64,000 nt of DNA from Plasmopara viticola (GCA_001695595.3 MBPM02000016.1:992001-1056000), one strand, 5' to 3'. Positions 13,801 through 28,800 are shown, counted from the first letter of the stretch. Made by a program: numbers and translations. Notes: generated from the sequence alone by a model not told the origin.

Positions 13801-16800
13801 AGGATTTGATAGTATTGCTGAAGCGTCAGCTAACACTGCGCTTCAAATAACGAATGATACTTTAAACGTCTTCCAAGACAAGTTAGTGCGTGTTCCGACC
13901 GCCGACTTTTCGCTCGAATGTTGGGTTGCTATCAACACAAACGAGGGGACGCTTGTGACGTGGAAGGACAGCAGCAATTCTTTAACAAGCTTACGATTAG
14001 GTTATTATAAAGGAAGTCTCCGGGTCACTTTACATGGTGTTGCGATGAATACCAAGGTTGCGTTGATGCCAACAATATGGTATCATATAGCAGCAACTTT
14101 CGATAGTATTCGAGGTGAGCTGATGGTGTACTTGAATGGCGGGGTCATTCTCCAGCAAGTCCTAATTCTCAACACAATAAAAAAGTGGGGCCCATCAGCT
14201 GCACTTATAATTGGCAACTGCGCTTATAGTGAAGACTGCCCAGTGAAACCGTTTACGTTTTCAATTGACGAGGTAAGTGATTTGCGTGGTCTTACTGTTG
14301 ACTCATTATTTGTTTGCTCATTCGCTTGTACGTGCTGTAGCTGCGGTTGTGGAATACAGTGAGAAAAGTCAAGGCCATACGATCCGACCTAGCCCGCTCG
14401 CTCAGTCCAGATCGGCCTTTTTTACTTGCCTTTTACAGGTAAAAGAATATTCAATTTCAGCGTTCATCTTTGTCTTCGTTAGCTTATGGTTATTTGCCTG
14501 CCATATGTAGATTCAACGGCGATTTTACTGATGCAACACTAAGTGGATCTACTTTGTCCACTCCAGACGGTAATGCCGCACTTTTTGGTAGTGCTCCAAG
14601 TATCAGTGAGTCATTTGAGCACATGGCTAAGAGATGGCGCCTAAAAGTTTTTTCGGAGAGTACAAATTTATCCTTTGGAATCGCAGAGCTTGGTTGGTTT
14701 TCGGAAGGTATAAAAATTGACGTGGTGGCAGTCGCTGAAAGCTTTAAAACATCAAGTGGCTCAGATTTTAACAACGCAATTGATGGTGACCCAAGCACTG
14801 TCTCCTACATCGGTGCTGATTTAGCTGGTGGCACTGGTTTATGGGTTGAGGTCGTGTTTCAAACACAAGTAAGCGCGTCTAAAGTTGTCCTCGATACGGA
14901 TAGCAATCTCACGCACTGTGTCTCCGTTGTGGCAATCCAATGCTGGGATCCTGACAAATCAGATTGGGTAGTATCGTCGTACTTTCGAAACATTTATAAA
15001 CCATCCTCGCGCTTTGCCTCGTATGGTAAGTTTAATGTATATACAAACATTTTCAAACCTAACGCTATCTTATATGTTGCGAAGCCCCGGCGCAGTTCAT
15101 ACAAGCGGACGACGATGACACTGATATGTCCAATCTAACGTATACTCTGACAAATGCAGAAGTTGCTTCAGTCTTTGAAGTTGACGCTTTGACGGGATAC
15201 CTTAAAAGTAGCAATTCAACCCTCGATTACGAAACCCAGAATTATTACGAGCTTTCAATCAGTGTCACAGACAGTGGCAACTTACTTGCTTTGACAACGG
15301 TGACGATCTGGATTGTAGACGTCAATGAATTACCAATTCTAGTAAATGACTCGATGCTGCAAGTTTCAGAAGCCGCGACGGCCGGTACATTGGTCGGGCA
15401 AATCAATTTATACGACCCTGACAATGATGAGCTAGCCGTTTCGATTGTCGGAGGCAACTACCGTAATGCATTTTCAATTGTGACGAATTCGGTGGTGGTA
15501 GCGAATGGCACATTGGATTATGAAACATACCCAACGTACTTGCTAAAGCTAAACATTACGGAGCTCCGCAGTATGACTCCGCTCTTCACGTACGGATACC
15601 TAACTGTCAGTGTCCTCGACATCAATGAGGCTCCTATTACTAGCAATCAGACCGAAAATGTGTTCGAAAACACTAGAGTTGGAACATCTTTTGGTAGTCC
15701 TCTTTTGGCTTCTGATCCTGATATCGCGCAAAAAGTGTCGTTTGCGATCATAAATGGAAACACCGACAGTTTTTTTGCGGTTGACTCGCCTACAGGTCAA
15801 TTGAGGGTAGGTCCGGGTCCTTTACAACAATTCAGTGGGTGCTTTTCACAAATTCGCAATGGGATGTCTGGGTCAAACAATTTGAATGGGAGCTCCGCTC
15901 CTTTCTCTGACTGCTACAATCGGTGCGCGTCGTATCAGTTTATGGCAATAGGCGTTAATTACAAATGCTGGTGTGCTAATGTGGCACCCGGTATAATAGA
16001 AAACCGACTTACGCAAGCCGCGTGTAATTTCGTATGCAATGATGCGTCAGATAAAAGGTGTGGTGGGGCGGACCAGTACGCCGTCTACCAGCTGGGCGCT
16101 TCATTGGATTTTGAAGCGACTAATCGCTACGTTTTAGTGCTTCAAGCACTTGATAATGGAAGTCCTGCACTTTCATCTGTGTTCAGCGTCACAGTAACTG
16201 TATTTGACGTTAATGAGGCTCCTACAATTGCGACATCAGACATTTATCTCGATGAAGATTCGACTGAAAGCGTAGATTTATCGAAAGCACTAGCCACTAC
16301 GGATGAGGACGCTAAAGACGTTTCTAGGATACTTCTCGTCTGGTGTGAGCCTGCTTGCCCATTCGACTACGATGATATTAATAACCAACTAATTGTTGTC
16401 CAAGCACTTGACTACGAGCAAAAAACCAGCTACATACTAACCTTTCGAGTGACTGATCATGAAGGACTCTTTGCCGACGCCAACTTGACTGTATTTGTTA
16501 AGGATGTCAACGAGCGTCCTGTCATCAGTGATGCCGACTTTGTGCTGCGCGAAAATATGCCTACTGGCACTCTCGTTGGGCTACCGATTGTAGCCTATGA
16601 TCCAGATCAAGGAAGCAGCGTCGAGTTTTCTATCGTTTCTCAAAGCTGTGATGGCTGCTTACAGATAGGAGCCCAATCTGGACAATTATCAGTTGCAAAA
16701 ATGTCATGCTTTGATTACGAATCCTTTTCCTTTGACAACTTGGCAGCTCCTAGCTTCACTGAGATACTTTTGCAAGACGCAGGCCAAATAAATATTACTG

Positions 16801-19800
16801 GGGTAAACTTTATGGGCGAATCGAAGAACCAAGCTATTGTTGAACTTCTCTACACAAGAAGCACGCAAGGATCTGCACCATTTTCGGCAACACTTCAAGA
16901 AGTCTTGTCTGTACGTGTAGATTTGTCAGGGAATGTTTTCTATGCTGTCCACGAAAACACCACACAAATGACAAACAACAATACCATATCTGGAGTACTG
17001 TCGATCGAGCTTCCACGACTGCGTATTGGTCATATACTTGATGTGAAGACAAAGAACACTGAGTGGAGCCGAATATTTGACGTCGCACAGCTTAAAAAAT
17101 CTTTTCAAGTGAAGGTTGCAGTCCACGATTCGTCGGTGGAAATGCTATCCTCGATGAAATTATTCAAAATCGACTTGTTGAATCAAATTGAGCCTCCAGT
17201 TTTACTTTCTGATCAAATTATTCAAGTGGTTGAAAACATTCCAATGGGCTCCTCTATCGAACCTGCGGTATTGGCTCTATTTAGTGAAGCTGAAGGATTG
17301 TCTGCCTTACACTTTTCATTGGTGGCTCAAAGTATTCCAGGGTCTTTTTATTTTGATTACTCTACTGGCCATTTGCATGTAGGAGGTCGGGGTGTCAATT
17401 ATGAGGAAAAGTCGGAACATATTCTTAATGTCACACTTTCGGACGATGATTTCATCTCAGGCTACATACTGACAGTGTCAGTTATGGATGCGAATGATCC
17501 ACCTAGTGTCACATGCCCACATGTCCACATAAGTGAAAGTGCACCCGCTAATACGCAGGTAGTTGAGGTCGTAGTCGTCATCGACGAAGATGTGTACGAT
17601 ATAGATTTCACTTATCGTGTTCAAAACGAATCCGAGATGTTTTCGGTTAGTAGTGATGGCAGTTTAATTTTAAAACAGCTTGTGGACTATGAGTCGCAGC
17701 AGCTCTATTTTGTTGCAATAAAAGTCACTGATCGCGGTGGGCTTAGTGGAGTGTGCGTAACATTAGTGGAAATTGTCGACGTAGATGAGCCCCCGGTAGG
17801 ACCAACGTATTATAATGGGTCGGTATATCAAACTGCACCTGTGGGGCATCATATCTTGAAATTGGGATTACAAGACCCCGAGAAAACACCTCTTACGCTA
17901 ACCATAGTAACCTCATCGATTGACAAAGGCAAGTTTGCGATTTCAGACGATCAAGTTCTTTATGTGAACAAGGCTACAAGTCTGTCGGCATCTACCCAAG
18001 TGCTGCTAACAATTGAAGCGAGTGATGGGTTTAACAAAGTGCAAGTGATCGGCCTTTTATCTATTTTGGTCGACCCGCCACCGATTCAGTGTTTAAAAAC
18101 AACGCAAAATTTATCAGTGTCCGAAAATGCTGTGGGAGCCCTCGTTGGTCAAGTTTCTGTCTCACCGTCGTTGTTTTTACCGATTGTATACGTACTTCAA
18201 GACTCGATAGTGCCGTTTACGCTTAATTCCACCACTGGCGAGGTTAAAGTTAACGATTTGCTGCCTCTTGACTACGAGCGCCAGTCCAGCTACTATCTGA
18301 CAATTGCAATATACTATTCCTCATTGGATTACATTGTCTGTCCAATGATGATACGTGTACTTGACGTTAATGAACCTCCGCTTTGTTCTACGCAGTCGAC
18401 TTCTATTCGCGAGAATCAGGCTGGATATAATCAGTGGATACTGCAGAGTGATGTCGTAGACCCTGAAGGTAGTCCTTTGACGTTCAATGTGAGCTCAAAC
18501 ACAATCTTTTATTCGAACGAAAGTGGCGCAGTGTTTGCTTACGATTTATCACTGATAAACTTCGAAGCTCAACCGTTCTATGCAATATCCATGTCCGTCA
18601 GTGACACGACTAACACAGTGGTGTGCCCAATCAATATTTACATCCTTGATACAAATGATTGTCCAAATATCCCCATGCAGACACGCTTCATTTACGAGAA
18701 CAGTATGGTTGGCACAATCGTCGGGGATGCTATCGTAGCTCGTGATGAAGACCATAGCTTTCGAGGTGATGGAAGGATTACGTTCTCGATCGACTCGAAT
18801 ATCTTCGCGATTGGAAAGTCAACGGGCATTTTAAGTATAACAAACTCATCCGAGCTGGATTATGAAGCACTGAAAGAAATCGAAATTTCTGTTTACGCGA
18901 CGGACGATGCAACGGAACCTTGTACTTCAAACTCAACGATAGACGTGATTGTTGTAAATGTCAATGAGCCACCTGCAATTGTGGCTGGCCAAGTTGGCTC
19001 GGTGCTGGAGTACACGAGAGCACAATCACAAGATCCATCGCTTGCTATCCTTAACGTATCAGCGCATGATCCCGATGAGAACGATGTGTTGATATTTTCT
19101 TTGAGTGTCAGTTCCATGAGCAGCTTCTTTCGAATAGAAGCTGAAACTGGACGCATTTATGTGACTGATGCAAAGGCATTTGACTTCGAAACACAAAACG
19201 TATATCATCTTGACGTAACAGTGACGGACTTGGGTGGACTTTTTATCACTCAGCATGTTGAAATTCGTGTCATTGACACAAATGAACCTCCTGTGTTCAA
19301 ACTATCTGACGGGTCTATCAATGAAAATAGCCCCGAAAAAACTGCCATTTTAAACCCTTCGGACACGATTGCCCTCGACCCAGAAGGAGACACTGTTTTG
19401 TACTATATCGATGGAACAGCAATTGATTTACCCTTTAAGTTTGAAAACAATCAACTCGTACTGTCACGTGCTCAGTTAGATTACGAATCAAGACCGCAAT
19501 ATGTTATCACAGTACATGCTTGTGATTCAAAAATCTTGTGCTCTGATGCTAATTTTAAGATCAGTGTTAATGATGTGAATGAGCCACCTATCATCTTTCC
19601 AACTCAAGTCGATATAAACGAAAATGCCGTCGAAAATGCACTAGTCGGCTCACCAGTGCTAGCGTCTGATCCTGATAGTGGGCAGCGTCTCGTCTATGAT
19701 ATTGCAAATGAATACTCGTATGATTTCTTTGGGGTCCAGCCCTGCAATGGACAAATCTATGTCAAACGCTCAAACTCACTTGATTTTGAGCGGTCATCAT

Positions 19801-22800
19801 CTTATCAAATTGTCATTGCTGTAAGTGATAGTGGTTTGCCGCCACTAACTTCATCAGCTACAATTACAATTAATGTTCGGGACATAAACGAAGCACCAAT
19901 TTTTACACTCGACTATTTGATAAGAGTTGAAACCAAAAAAGTCCACGCTGATTCCACCAGTATTCTTACAGGAATGGATCTTGCAACAATCGTTCGATCT
20001 GCTAGTCAACCAACTGGATTTTGCAGTCGTACTATTGATATTGCAACAAAAATCTCGAATCAAGCAATCTGTTCCGATGGTTTTTATGGCGAGTTCGGTG
20101 CAATGATCGAATTTAAATTTCTTTTAAGGTGGGATTCCATCGTAGCTTTTCGAATCTTGGCTAATGTTGCTATAAATGTCGTGCTTATGATCGACGAAGT
20201 TTTATATTCTTTGCAATCTCTTTTTCGCCCTGGCTTTGATATGCAATACTGTGATGAATCAATGGCTGGTCAGCTTCATCGCGGTGTCCACAATGTAGTG
20301 ATTTTTCTTTACTCACCATTAGATAGCTTGATATCGGTCGAACTCAAGATCAATTCAGATAGCTGGATACCAGTTTCTGTGTATAGCTTCAATGGCGTTG
20401 TAAACAAAGTGATTGAGCGATCGATTTATGAAGATAGCGCACCTGGAACGGCGGTAGGAGATGCTATTCAAGCAATCGACGAGGACGCGGACTCAAAAAA
20501 CTACTATGCTATTATTGAGCAAGAATCCCCGGGATTGTTTGCTATCGAAACAAAGACTGGTCAACTACTTTTGAGTCCAAGCAAGGCTTTGGATTATGAA
20601 AAGAAAGCCTCATACCGTTTGTTGGTTCAGGTAACTGACTTAACACTCGCAATCGAAGAATGGATTAGTGTTAAAATTGTAGATGTTAATGAGCCCCCTG
20701 TTCTGACAAGTCCTCAAATTTACTCTGTAGCAGAAAACTCGAACGCTTACGTAGCACTTGGTAGCCCTCTTTCTCCGACGGATCCTGAAGGTGTTGTCGG
20801 AAACTTTACTTTTCAAATCATTCAAGCAGAAGAGTTAATTTCTATTCCGTTTGAGCTATCTCCATCGTCAGGACAGCTCTTCGTTGCTGCAAATGGTGAA
20901 ATTGATTACGAATCACGAGATCAGTACCGTTTCCAAGTGAAAATTATAGATTGGGACGATTTATCAATAATTATCGATGTCATCATTAATGTCATTGACG
21001 TCAATGAACCTCCAGTTGCAATCGTCACAGTATCGCCACTAGTGGAAAATTCGCCGCAAGGAGCCATTGTTGCCCATGTGCAAGCATCTGATCCTGAAAA
21101 TGACACACTGTTATTTACACACGCATCTACCTTTGGTGGTGACATTAATGGTACTGCTTTTCGAACTGTTCATTTGTCCTCGTCTACGGCTCAAATTGAG
21201 CTGCGAAGTGCTCAAGTTGATTTCGAGCGACAACGAAGTTTTGAAATGTCCGTTACCGTGACAGACGCTAGTGAGAACAGTCTCTCAGTCTCACAGAGCT
21301 TTACGGTACTTGTGCTTGATGTCAACGAGCCTCCAGATCTTATTGTAGAATCCCCAATCTACATGAGTATCCCAGAAAATACTCCAAATGGCTCACTGAT
21401 TGGTACTTCTCTTAACCAGTATTTTGTTGATCAAGACACCGGCGACAGCATCTCTCTCACGCTCATGTCTTCCTTTCCTGTGCAAAAAGTTTTTTTCGTA
21501 AGCAGTACGGGTCAGATATCAGTTCAAGACTCTAGTCTTTTAGATTACGAAGTGCGAACAGCGATCCAACTTTCGTGCCAGGCCTTTGATAGTGGCAGAA
21601 ATGTAATAAACTTTCTGGTCTACGTCGAAATAACCAATGTAAACGAGGCCCCATACTTTTCAAAGTCTTTAATTCAAATTAGCATTCCTGAATCATTGGC
21701 TCTCGAAAGTGAAGTGCATCGTGTTAGCGCTGTGGATCCTGACGGTGATGGCGCTGACTTGCGGTACGAATTGGTCAGTAGTAGCTCTAAGCAAGGACTG
21801 TCCTTAAGTGAATTAGGCGCGCTTAAATCCACGCAAAAATTTGAAGCCACGGAAATTTTGAATTTATCTGTCGATGCCATTGATACGCTTGGCAGTGGAC
21901 TGCGGTCACAAATGAGTCAAATTCTGATTATATCGGTAAGCAGCGTCAACTCACCACCGATTGTTGACGATTTTGTGTTTCGCGTTAACGAAAATGTAGA
22001 TACTGGGTCCAGAATCGGTCAAGTCTGGGGAGTCGATTCTTATAACGAAAGCGTTTTGTCTTTTTTCACTGTGCCTGAAACAGATAGAGTTCAATTTCGC
22101 CCTGTGAACAAAACTACATCAGACGTTTACATCTGGGCACCAACTTTGAACTTTGAGGTTGAGTCCTTCATTACTTTAATATTATGCGCATCGGATGATG
22201 GAGCGAAAAATGATTTCGTCGAGGTGATGAAGGGCTGTGCAACTCTTACTTTACATGTCGACGACGTGAATGAGGCTCCAAAATTCGATGCTTCCGCTCA
22301 AAATACACGGGTCATCACTGAGATAGCACAACTGGACGAAGGCGTTGATGGAAACCTGCACTTTGTGTCGTCTGGGGGCAAGTTTCTGGGCAATAACTCT
22401 CATGACCTTCTCTTTGGTGGAAGTTATGACTTCGTTTTTGGAAATCTCGACTTTAGCGCGGCTATGAGTGTACGCACCACGTCGAAAGGGGGAAACATAT
22501 TGCATCTTTCTGGATCTACAGAAAGCGATTATTTTGACATTTCGATAGATGACAGAGGAAGAGTGAACGTGATCAGCGGTTCTTTGACCGCTCTAGGGCA
22601 ACGTGATTTATCGGACGGTGATTGGCATTATATTGCGATTATTGCAACAATTAGTGACCACTTCCTTCGCATTTATGTGGACGGTCGTCTCGACTCTATC
22701 ACTTTTGCAGTTTTGGAGGCACCAGTTATCGCGCAACATGCAATTTTGTCATCGCATACTGCGATGTTCACAGGATGGATTGCTCGATTTCACTATTTTT

Positions 22801-25800
22801 CTGGCGCCATATCGTACGCACAAATGCAAGAGCTTATGTCTTATTCAGGTATGAATGTCTCTTCTTTTGCAGAAGTGTATGAAAGGTTGTTTAACGCTCC
22901 TTTTGTATCATTTTTAGTACCTAGCTTCTTTAACGTTGAGAATATGGGCCACGATTCTGCTACAAGCATGAGAGGGAGCCAATACTGTATTAGCCAAGGC
23001 TTGCGTCTGTGTGACTTGATGGATTTGGAGACACTTTGTGTTCATGACCTTAACGGTTCTGCAACGTTTCCGTCCGCCAGCCAAGGTTTAATGACGGTCC
23101 CTTTTTGCTCTAACAACGCTACAAAAGCCGAGCAAAACGCAGGCAGCACCAATCTTGCATGCTGTTCAGAATGTAAGTTGCTACACGGTGTGGGTTTTAA
23201 TGGTTTTGCTCGTTTCTAACGATTTGTATAGATTCAGACAGCAAACTTATCGGCGATTCCACGCGCCCGATCCTTAGGACGGAGGCTTTGGCAGCAAGTA
23301 GCTTTCTTTACAACAACGTGCATCATGGTTATGGGTATGGAGGACTAAGTGTCCTCCGTAGCGATAACGTCAATGAGTCGTGGTGTCCTCAAACAAATTC
23401 GTCTTCAGAATGGGTTCAAATCAGCTTTCCGACACCAACTATAGTTTCTCGAGTTGAATTGTTTTCGGGTATAGACTTCAATCGCAACGTAGGATATCTA
23501 ACATCGTTTCAGATAGCATGGCGACGTTCAAGAAGTGACGTATTTGTTAAGCTAAGAGACAGTTCAGGCCTAGCGATTACGTTCTTAGCGTTGGATCCTA
23601 GCGCAAATACCTCAGCCGCGGCTAGTGTAGTAGTTCCCAATCCAATTGTCAGCGACATTCGAATTTATCCTACCAGCTGGATCGGCAGCGCATGCATGCG
23701 CCTTGAGCTGTATGGGCTTGATTCAGGTAGGGTATAACACAGTAGCGTCTGTCTACTCTGATGCTCCAGCATTTTAAGGCTAATTTTTTTATTAATGGTG
23801 TTCTGTCTCGAATAGACTTTCCTGTACCAAATATTCTGATTGCAACCGATGAAGATAGTAATCAAGTTTTACGATATCATCTTCGCGAGTCTGAGCGACC
23901 ATCAGGTGTTCAGATTGACACACAATCAGGGCTACTATCGATCCGTCGGCGTTGGATTGATTTTGAAATACAGAGGTCATTTCGGTTCATAGCTGAAGTT
24001 TATGACGAGTGTGGACTCAGCGATGGTGTCACAGCTTCAATTGATGTTAATGACGCTAACGATGCACCTGTATCTATTCGAACGACTTTCGCCTTAGCTG
24101 AAAATGCTTTAAAAGGCTCAATGATTGGGTCTTTTGCGACGGGGTCGGTCGAATTGACTGAGAAGCTTGCCGTTGTAATTGTAAATACCGACTGCCCTTT
24201 CACATTCGACCGTCTCTCCAGCAACCTGGTAGTTAAAAATGCTGCAATGTTTGATTTTGAGACCAATGCAGTCATTCGCTGTGTTTTCCTGATATCGGAT
24301 GATGCATTACTTCCACGCTCGACATACAGCCCAGTGACCATACTCTTAAGTGATGTTAATGAAGTACCAGAGATATCGACTGGACAAAGAGGTTTTATTC
24401 GAGAAAACGCTTACAGAGGCGATTACGTCATGACCATTCAGGCTTTCGACCGTGATATTAATCCGACGTGGTCTACAATACACTTTACTTTGATCAACGC
24501 GAGCGTTTTTGCAATCGACTCTGTGACAGGAAATATCACAGTACTTAAGCCTGAGTGTCTCGATTTCGAAACCACTTCGGAGTTCACTGTTCAGGTGCAA
24601 GTGATGGATGGCGGATTTTTAGCGGCACAATCCACGTTTTATGTAACTGTTCTAAATGAAGAGGAAGCTCCGCAAGTGCCTGCGTCCTACAATCTCACTG
24701 TTCCGGAGAATGCAGAAGTTCCTAGGTCTTTACTTCTCGTTAATGCCACGGATCCTGATCGAATATCGCGCGATAAGTTATTGTATTCTATGGTGGAAGA
24801 TGTGGAAGGATTTTTCATTAATGTAATGACTGGTGAGCTTATGTTATACAAGCCTTTGGACTTTGAATTGATCCACTCGTTGAGCCTTGTTGTGAAAATT
24901 GCAAAGATGGGGACTGCGATGGACGTCAACTCAACGATCCATATTGTAGTAGCAGACTTAAATGAACCCCCTGAGCTTTACGCTGGGGCAAGTGTCAACT
25001 TTTCAGCACCAGAGAATACAATAGAGGGCCTACCAATTGGGTCTTCGCTGTCTTCCTTTGTCTGGGATCCCGAGAATGATACGCTAAGCTACGTCTTGGA
25101 AAGTTCAGAATATTCATCATATTTTAGGCTTGATAGTTGTACTGGACAATTTCGGTCCAAACAACCGCTGCAATTCGAAGAGATGCCAAACACACTTACT
25201 TTGACCGTTTCTGTTTACGATCCTAGCAAAGCTCAATTGCGACTTCCTGTATCGGTTGCAGTTCTTGACGTCAACGAGCCACCAGTATTTTTGCAATCCC
25301 AATACAAATTTGCGGTAGAGGAAAACGCAATCGGCGAGACTATTGTAGGCGTGGCTGCTGCTTCTGACCCAGATAAAAATGATCAACTGCTTTATTTCAT
25401 TCAAGTCGCTTCTAAAGACAGTCCGTTTGGAATACAATCAGCAACGGGCGAGCTGATCGTGTCACCAGAAGCTGTGCTAAACTTTGAATTTCAATCATTG
25501 TATACACTCGAGGTCTGCGCTACGGACAACTTTTTGGAAGCATGCACGGTGGTGTTTATAAACTTACTCGATGTTAATGAGCCGCCTGTTTGTCAGTCCG
25601 AAGTGCGAACCGTTAATGAAAATAGTCCGATTGGGACAGTAATTACACCTCCGTTTGAAATAGTAGATGTTGATGCGATGGATCGCGGGTCGTATCCATT
25701 GTATACCTTAATTGATCAAGAAGGAGTTGGTGGCTTTCGCTTTATTAATGCGACCCTTATACTGCAAGATTTATCGCTGGATTTTGAAGCTCGAGATTCT

Positions 25801-28800
25801 TATAATCTTCAGTTTTCAGCTTGTGATACTGCCGGCTCTTGTAATGAATGCAACCTCATTATTCGTGTTGCAGATATTAATGAAAAACCAGAAATGCCTA
25901 GTCAGGAAGTGGCAGTGGCAGAAGGCACCATTGGTTCATTTTACTCTATTCAAGCTTCCGACCCAGATTTTAACCAGACTGGTACCCTTTCGTATGAAAT
26001 TATAGATCAATCTCCTTTAAAAATCTTCTCTGTGGCATCGAGAAGTGGAGTAGTCAGCGTTACTTATCCGAAACTTCTCGACTATGAGACGGTGGACCTT
26101 CATCAAGCATGGATCAATGTGCGTGTTACGGATTCAGGATCGCCTTCTCTTACTTCAACCGGACGTTTGATGCTCAATATTCTAGATATTAACGAAGCAC
26201 CAACAAGCACTGGTACTCTGGATGTAGCGGTTCCGGAAAATGCTAGTGCTGGAACATTAATTGCTTCCTGGAGCGTTCGAGACGAGGACTTTGGCCAGCA
26301 GCTTTCATATCAAGTGATGAGTGAAGAGTACGCTGGCATCATTAGTTTCCTCGATGTTAGCAGCCCTGACGTGATTTTAAAAGCTGAACTTAATTATGAA
26401 TTTTTGTCACACTATGAAATCACACTGCGGGCATGCGACCCTTATGCTGTCTGCACGAATAGTCTTCTCCGGATTGAAGTTAGTGACTGCAACGAACCTC
26501 CATCTTTTTCTCCGCTTACCAATGGCAGTTTTGAACTTGCGGTAGCAAGTCACGCTACTCCAGGAACTGTCGTAGGCATACTGCAGGCAATTGATCCAGA
26601 TTTTGGAGACGTGCTTACATATTCTCTTGTACCGTCAACTACTACACAGACATCTGGTTTAGAGGATGGTGCTGGCGTATTTTTTGTCAATCAACACACT
26701 GGTGAACTCTCTGTAACTTCTTTGCAAAGCTCCCAACAGCTTCAAACAGGAATCAGATTTCTGCTTACAGCGCAAGTGGCCGATCTAAGGCGACTTTCGG
26801 ACACCCGCATAATTGTTGTTGATGTAATAGCAAATAATGCGGCCCCACTTTGCCAAGGGAATCTCTCGATTGATATGGATGAAAACGCTGCTGTTGGCAC
26901 TGCTGTTGGACTTTCATTATCTTTATACGTGACGGATGCTGACATTGGAACTACATTTGTGTTTTCACTTCAGCATCCATTTCTTTCTGTAGATCCAAGC
27001 ACTGGCCAACTCTTTGTGACGAGTGAAAGTAACTTAGACTTCGAGTCTACTGCACGCACTTCGACGACAGCTAGTGTTGTCGTATCGGATGACGGTGCAT
27101 ATCACAACAATCTTGACACACTGGCTACAAGCTGCAACGTATTTGTGAGAGCGAGAGATGTCAACGAAGCTCCGACGACAACAAATCTCTCCCTAAGTAT
27201 CACTGAAGGTGTGTACTTTATATGAATTTGTTATGTCTGTTAAGTGAATAATACGCGCGTTAATGTCTACAGGAACTAATTCTAATCCATCGCGTGTTTT
27301 GCAAACCGAAATGTTTGCTTTTCCCGTAACTTCAACTCTAGATGATTACATTATTTTGAAGAAAGAGACGGGTGGATACACGGTTGACACATCCCGAAAA
27401 ACTTTTCCAATGGGTTACGACTCATTTAGTCAGTCTCCAGTTGGAATTGTACTTCAATTTAGAGATGTCCAGCTTCCAGATGTGATCGATCGTCTCACAT
27501 TGGCTCAATTGCGATTTAATGTGCCATCTGGAAAAATTGGTCCATTTTCGATCCAAATACGAGTCGTTAACGAGTCCAGGTTTCAGTGGGACTTAAATCA
27601 AGCGCTGGAAAACTTTGGTGTGCCTTCATTTGCTGAATGGACCTTGGAAAAGGAGATGTCAGCTACTACAATTTGGTCTCCAAGCATCACGTCGCTTCTC
27701 GTTGACATAATGCCTTACGTAATGACCACTAATAAATTGGCGTTTCTTATAACGGGAGGAGGTATTGGAGAGGTTAGTGCTTTCGATCGCGGTGCTGCTG
27801 TCGCTGCTGTTTTTGAAGTTACAGTAACTCAAGGTAAGTCATGTGGTCTTGATATAAATAGTGAAGTTATGACTAAATACTCTTTTGCAATATTTTGTGC
27901 TTGTTATCATAAATCAAGTCTCAAGAGTATCTGTCTCGGGTGGTATGGTACCTTTTGTTGATCCTGATGCTTTGGACAGCGTACAATTTGCTATTATAGA
28001 AGATAACCCGCTCAATCCTGTGTTTTTCGTGGATAAGAGTAGTGGCGAGATCACTGCTAATGTTGATTTACTAAACTATGAGGTACAAAACAGTTACGAT
28101 TTTCTGGTCTCAATTACGGACCAGCTAGGGTTAGTGGCTTTGTCAACAATTCATATTGCCATTCTAGATACAAACGAGCCGCCAGTCGTGCGCGAGATAG
28201 TTTGTTACGTTGCAGAAAATACACCTGTGGGATCGCCAATTTGCGCTATTTACGCCTCCGATCCAGACAGCTCAGAGCTAGCGACTGGCAAATTGGTCTA
28301 CTATCTATCTCACGAAAGCAATGATCAACAGGATACGGCGTTTCAGATCGATCCTATTTCAGGGATGCTGCTGGTCGCAAACTTAACACTTTTAGATTAT
28401 GAATCAAGACAGACATTGGTCGCAACTGTCTGCACACAAGATGGAGGGACTCCATCACTCAGCGGATGTGGCACCGTGACGGTTTATATTACAGATGGCA
28501 ATGATGCACCGGAAACAATTGCCCCCCACAAATGTGATATGAATGAGCATATGTACGATTTGACGGATGAACAAGTGACTCGACTCGTCGGTGCGGTTGT
28601 GTGCAATCTCACTATATTTGATGAGGACTATAGTGAAAGCGTAAATGCGTCTTGGAAGAATCATGCCTGGGAATTAGTTGAAGCCGAAATTGGCTGTCCG
28701 TTTAATCTTAGCTCTCGGGGCCAAATCGTGGTTGTAAGCCCTCGACGCATCGATTTTGAAGAACGGACGAGATGGACTCTGCTAGTAATGGCAACAGATT

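Noticed and set aside
4859..27961. Treating each long plus-strand frame as its own gene
   Set aside because: The frames end in the middle of domains (for example laminin G at 14272), and each pair is joined by a phase-matching GT-AG intron. The downstream frames' first ATGs have no signal peptide and lie inside introns or domains.
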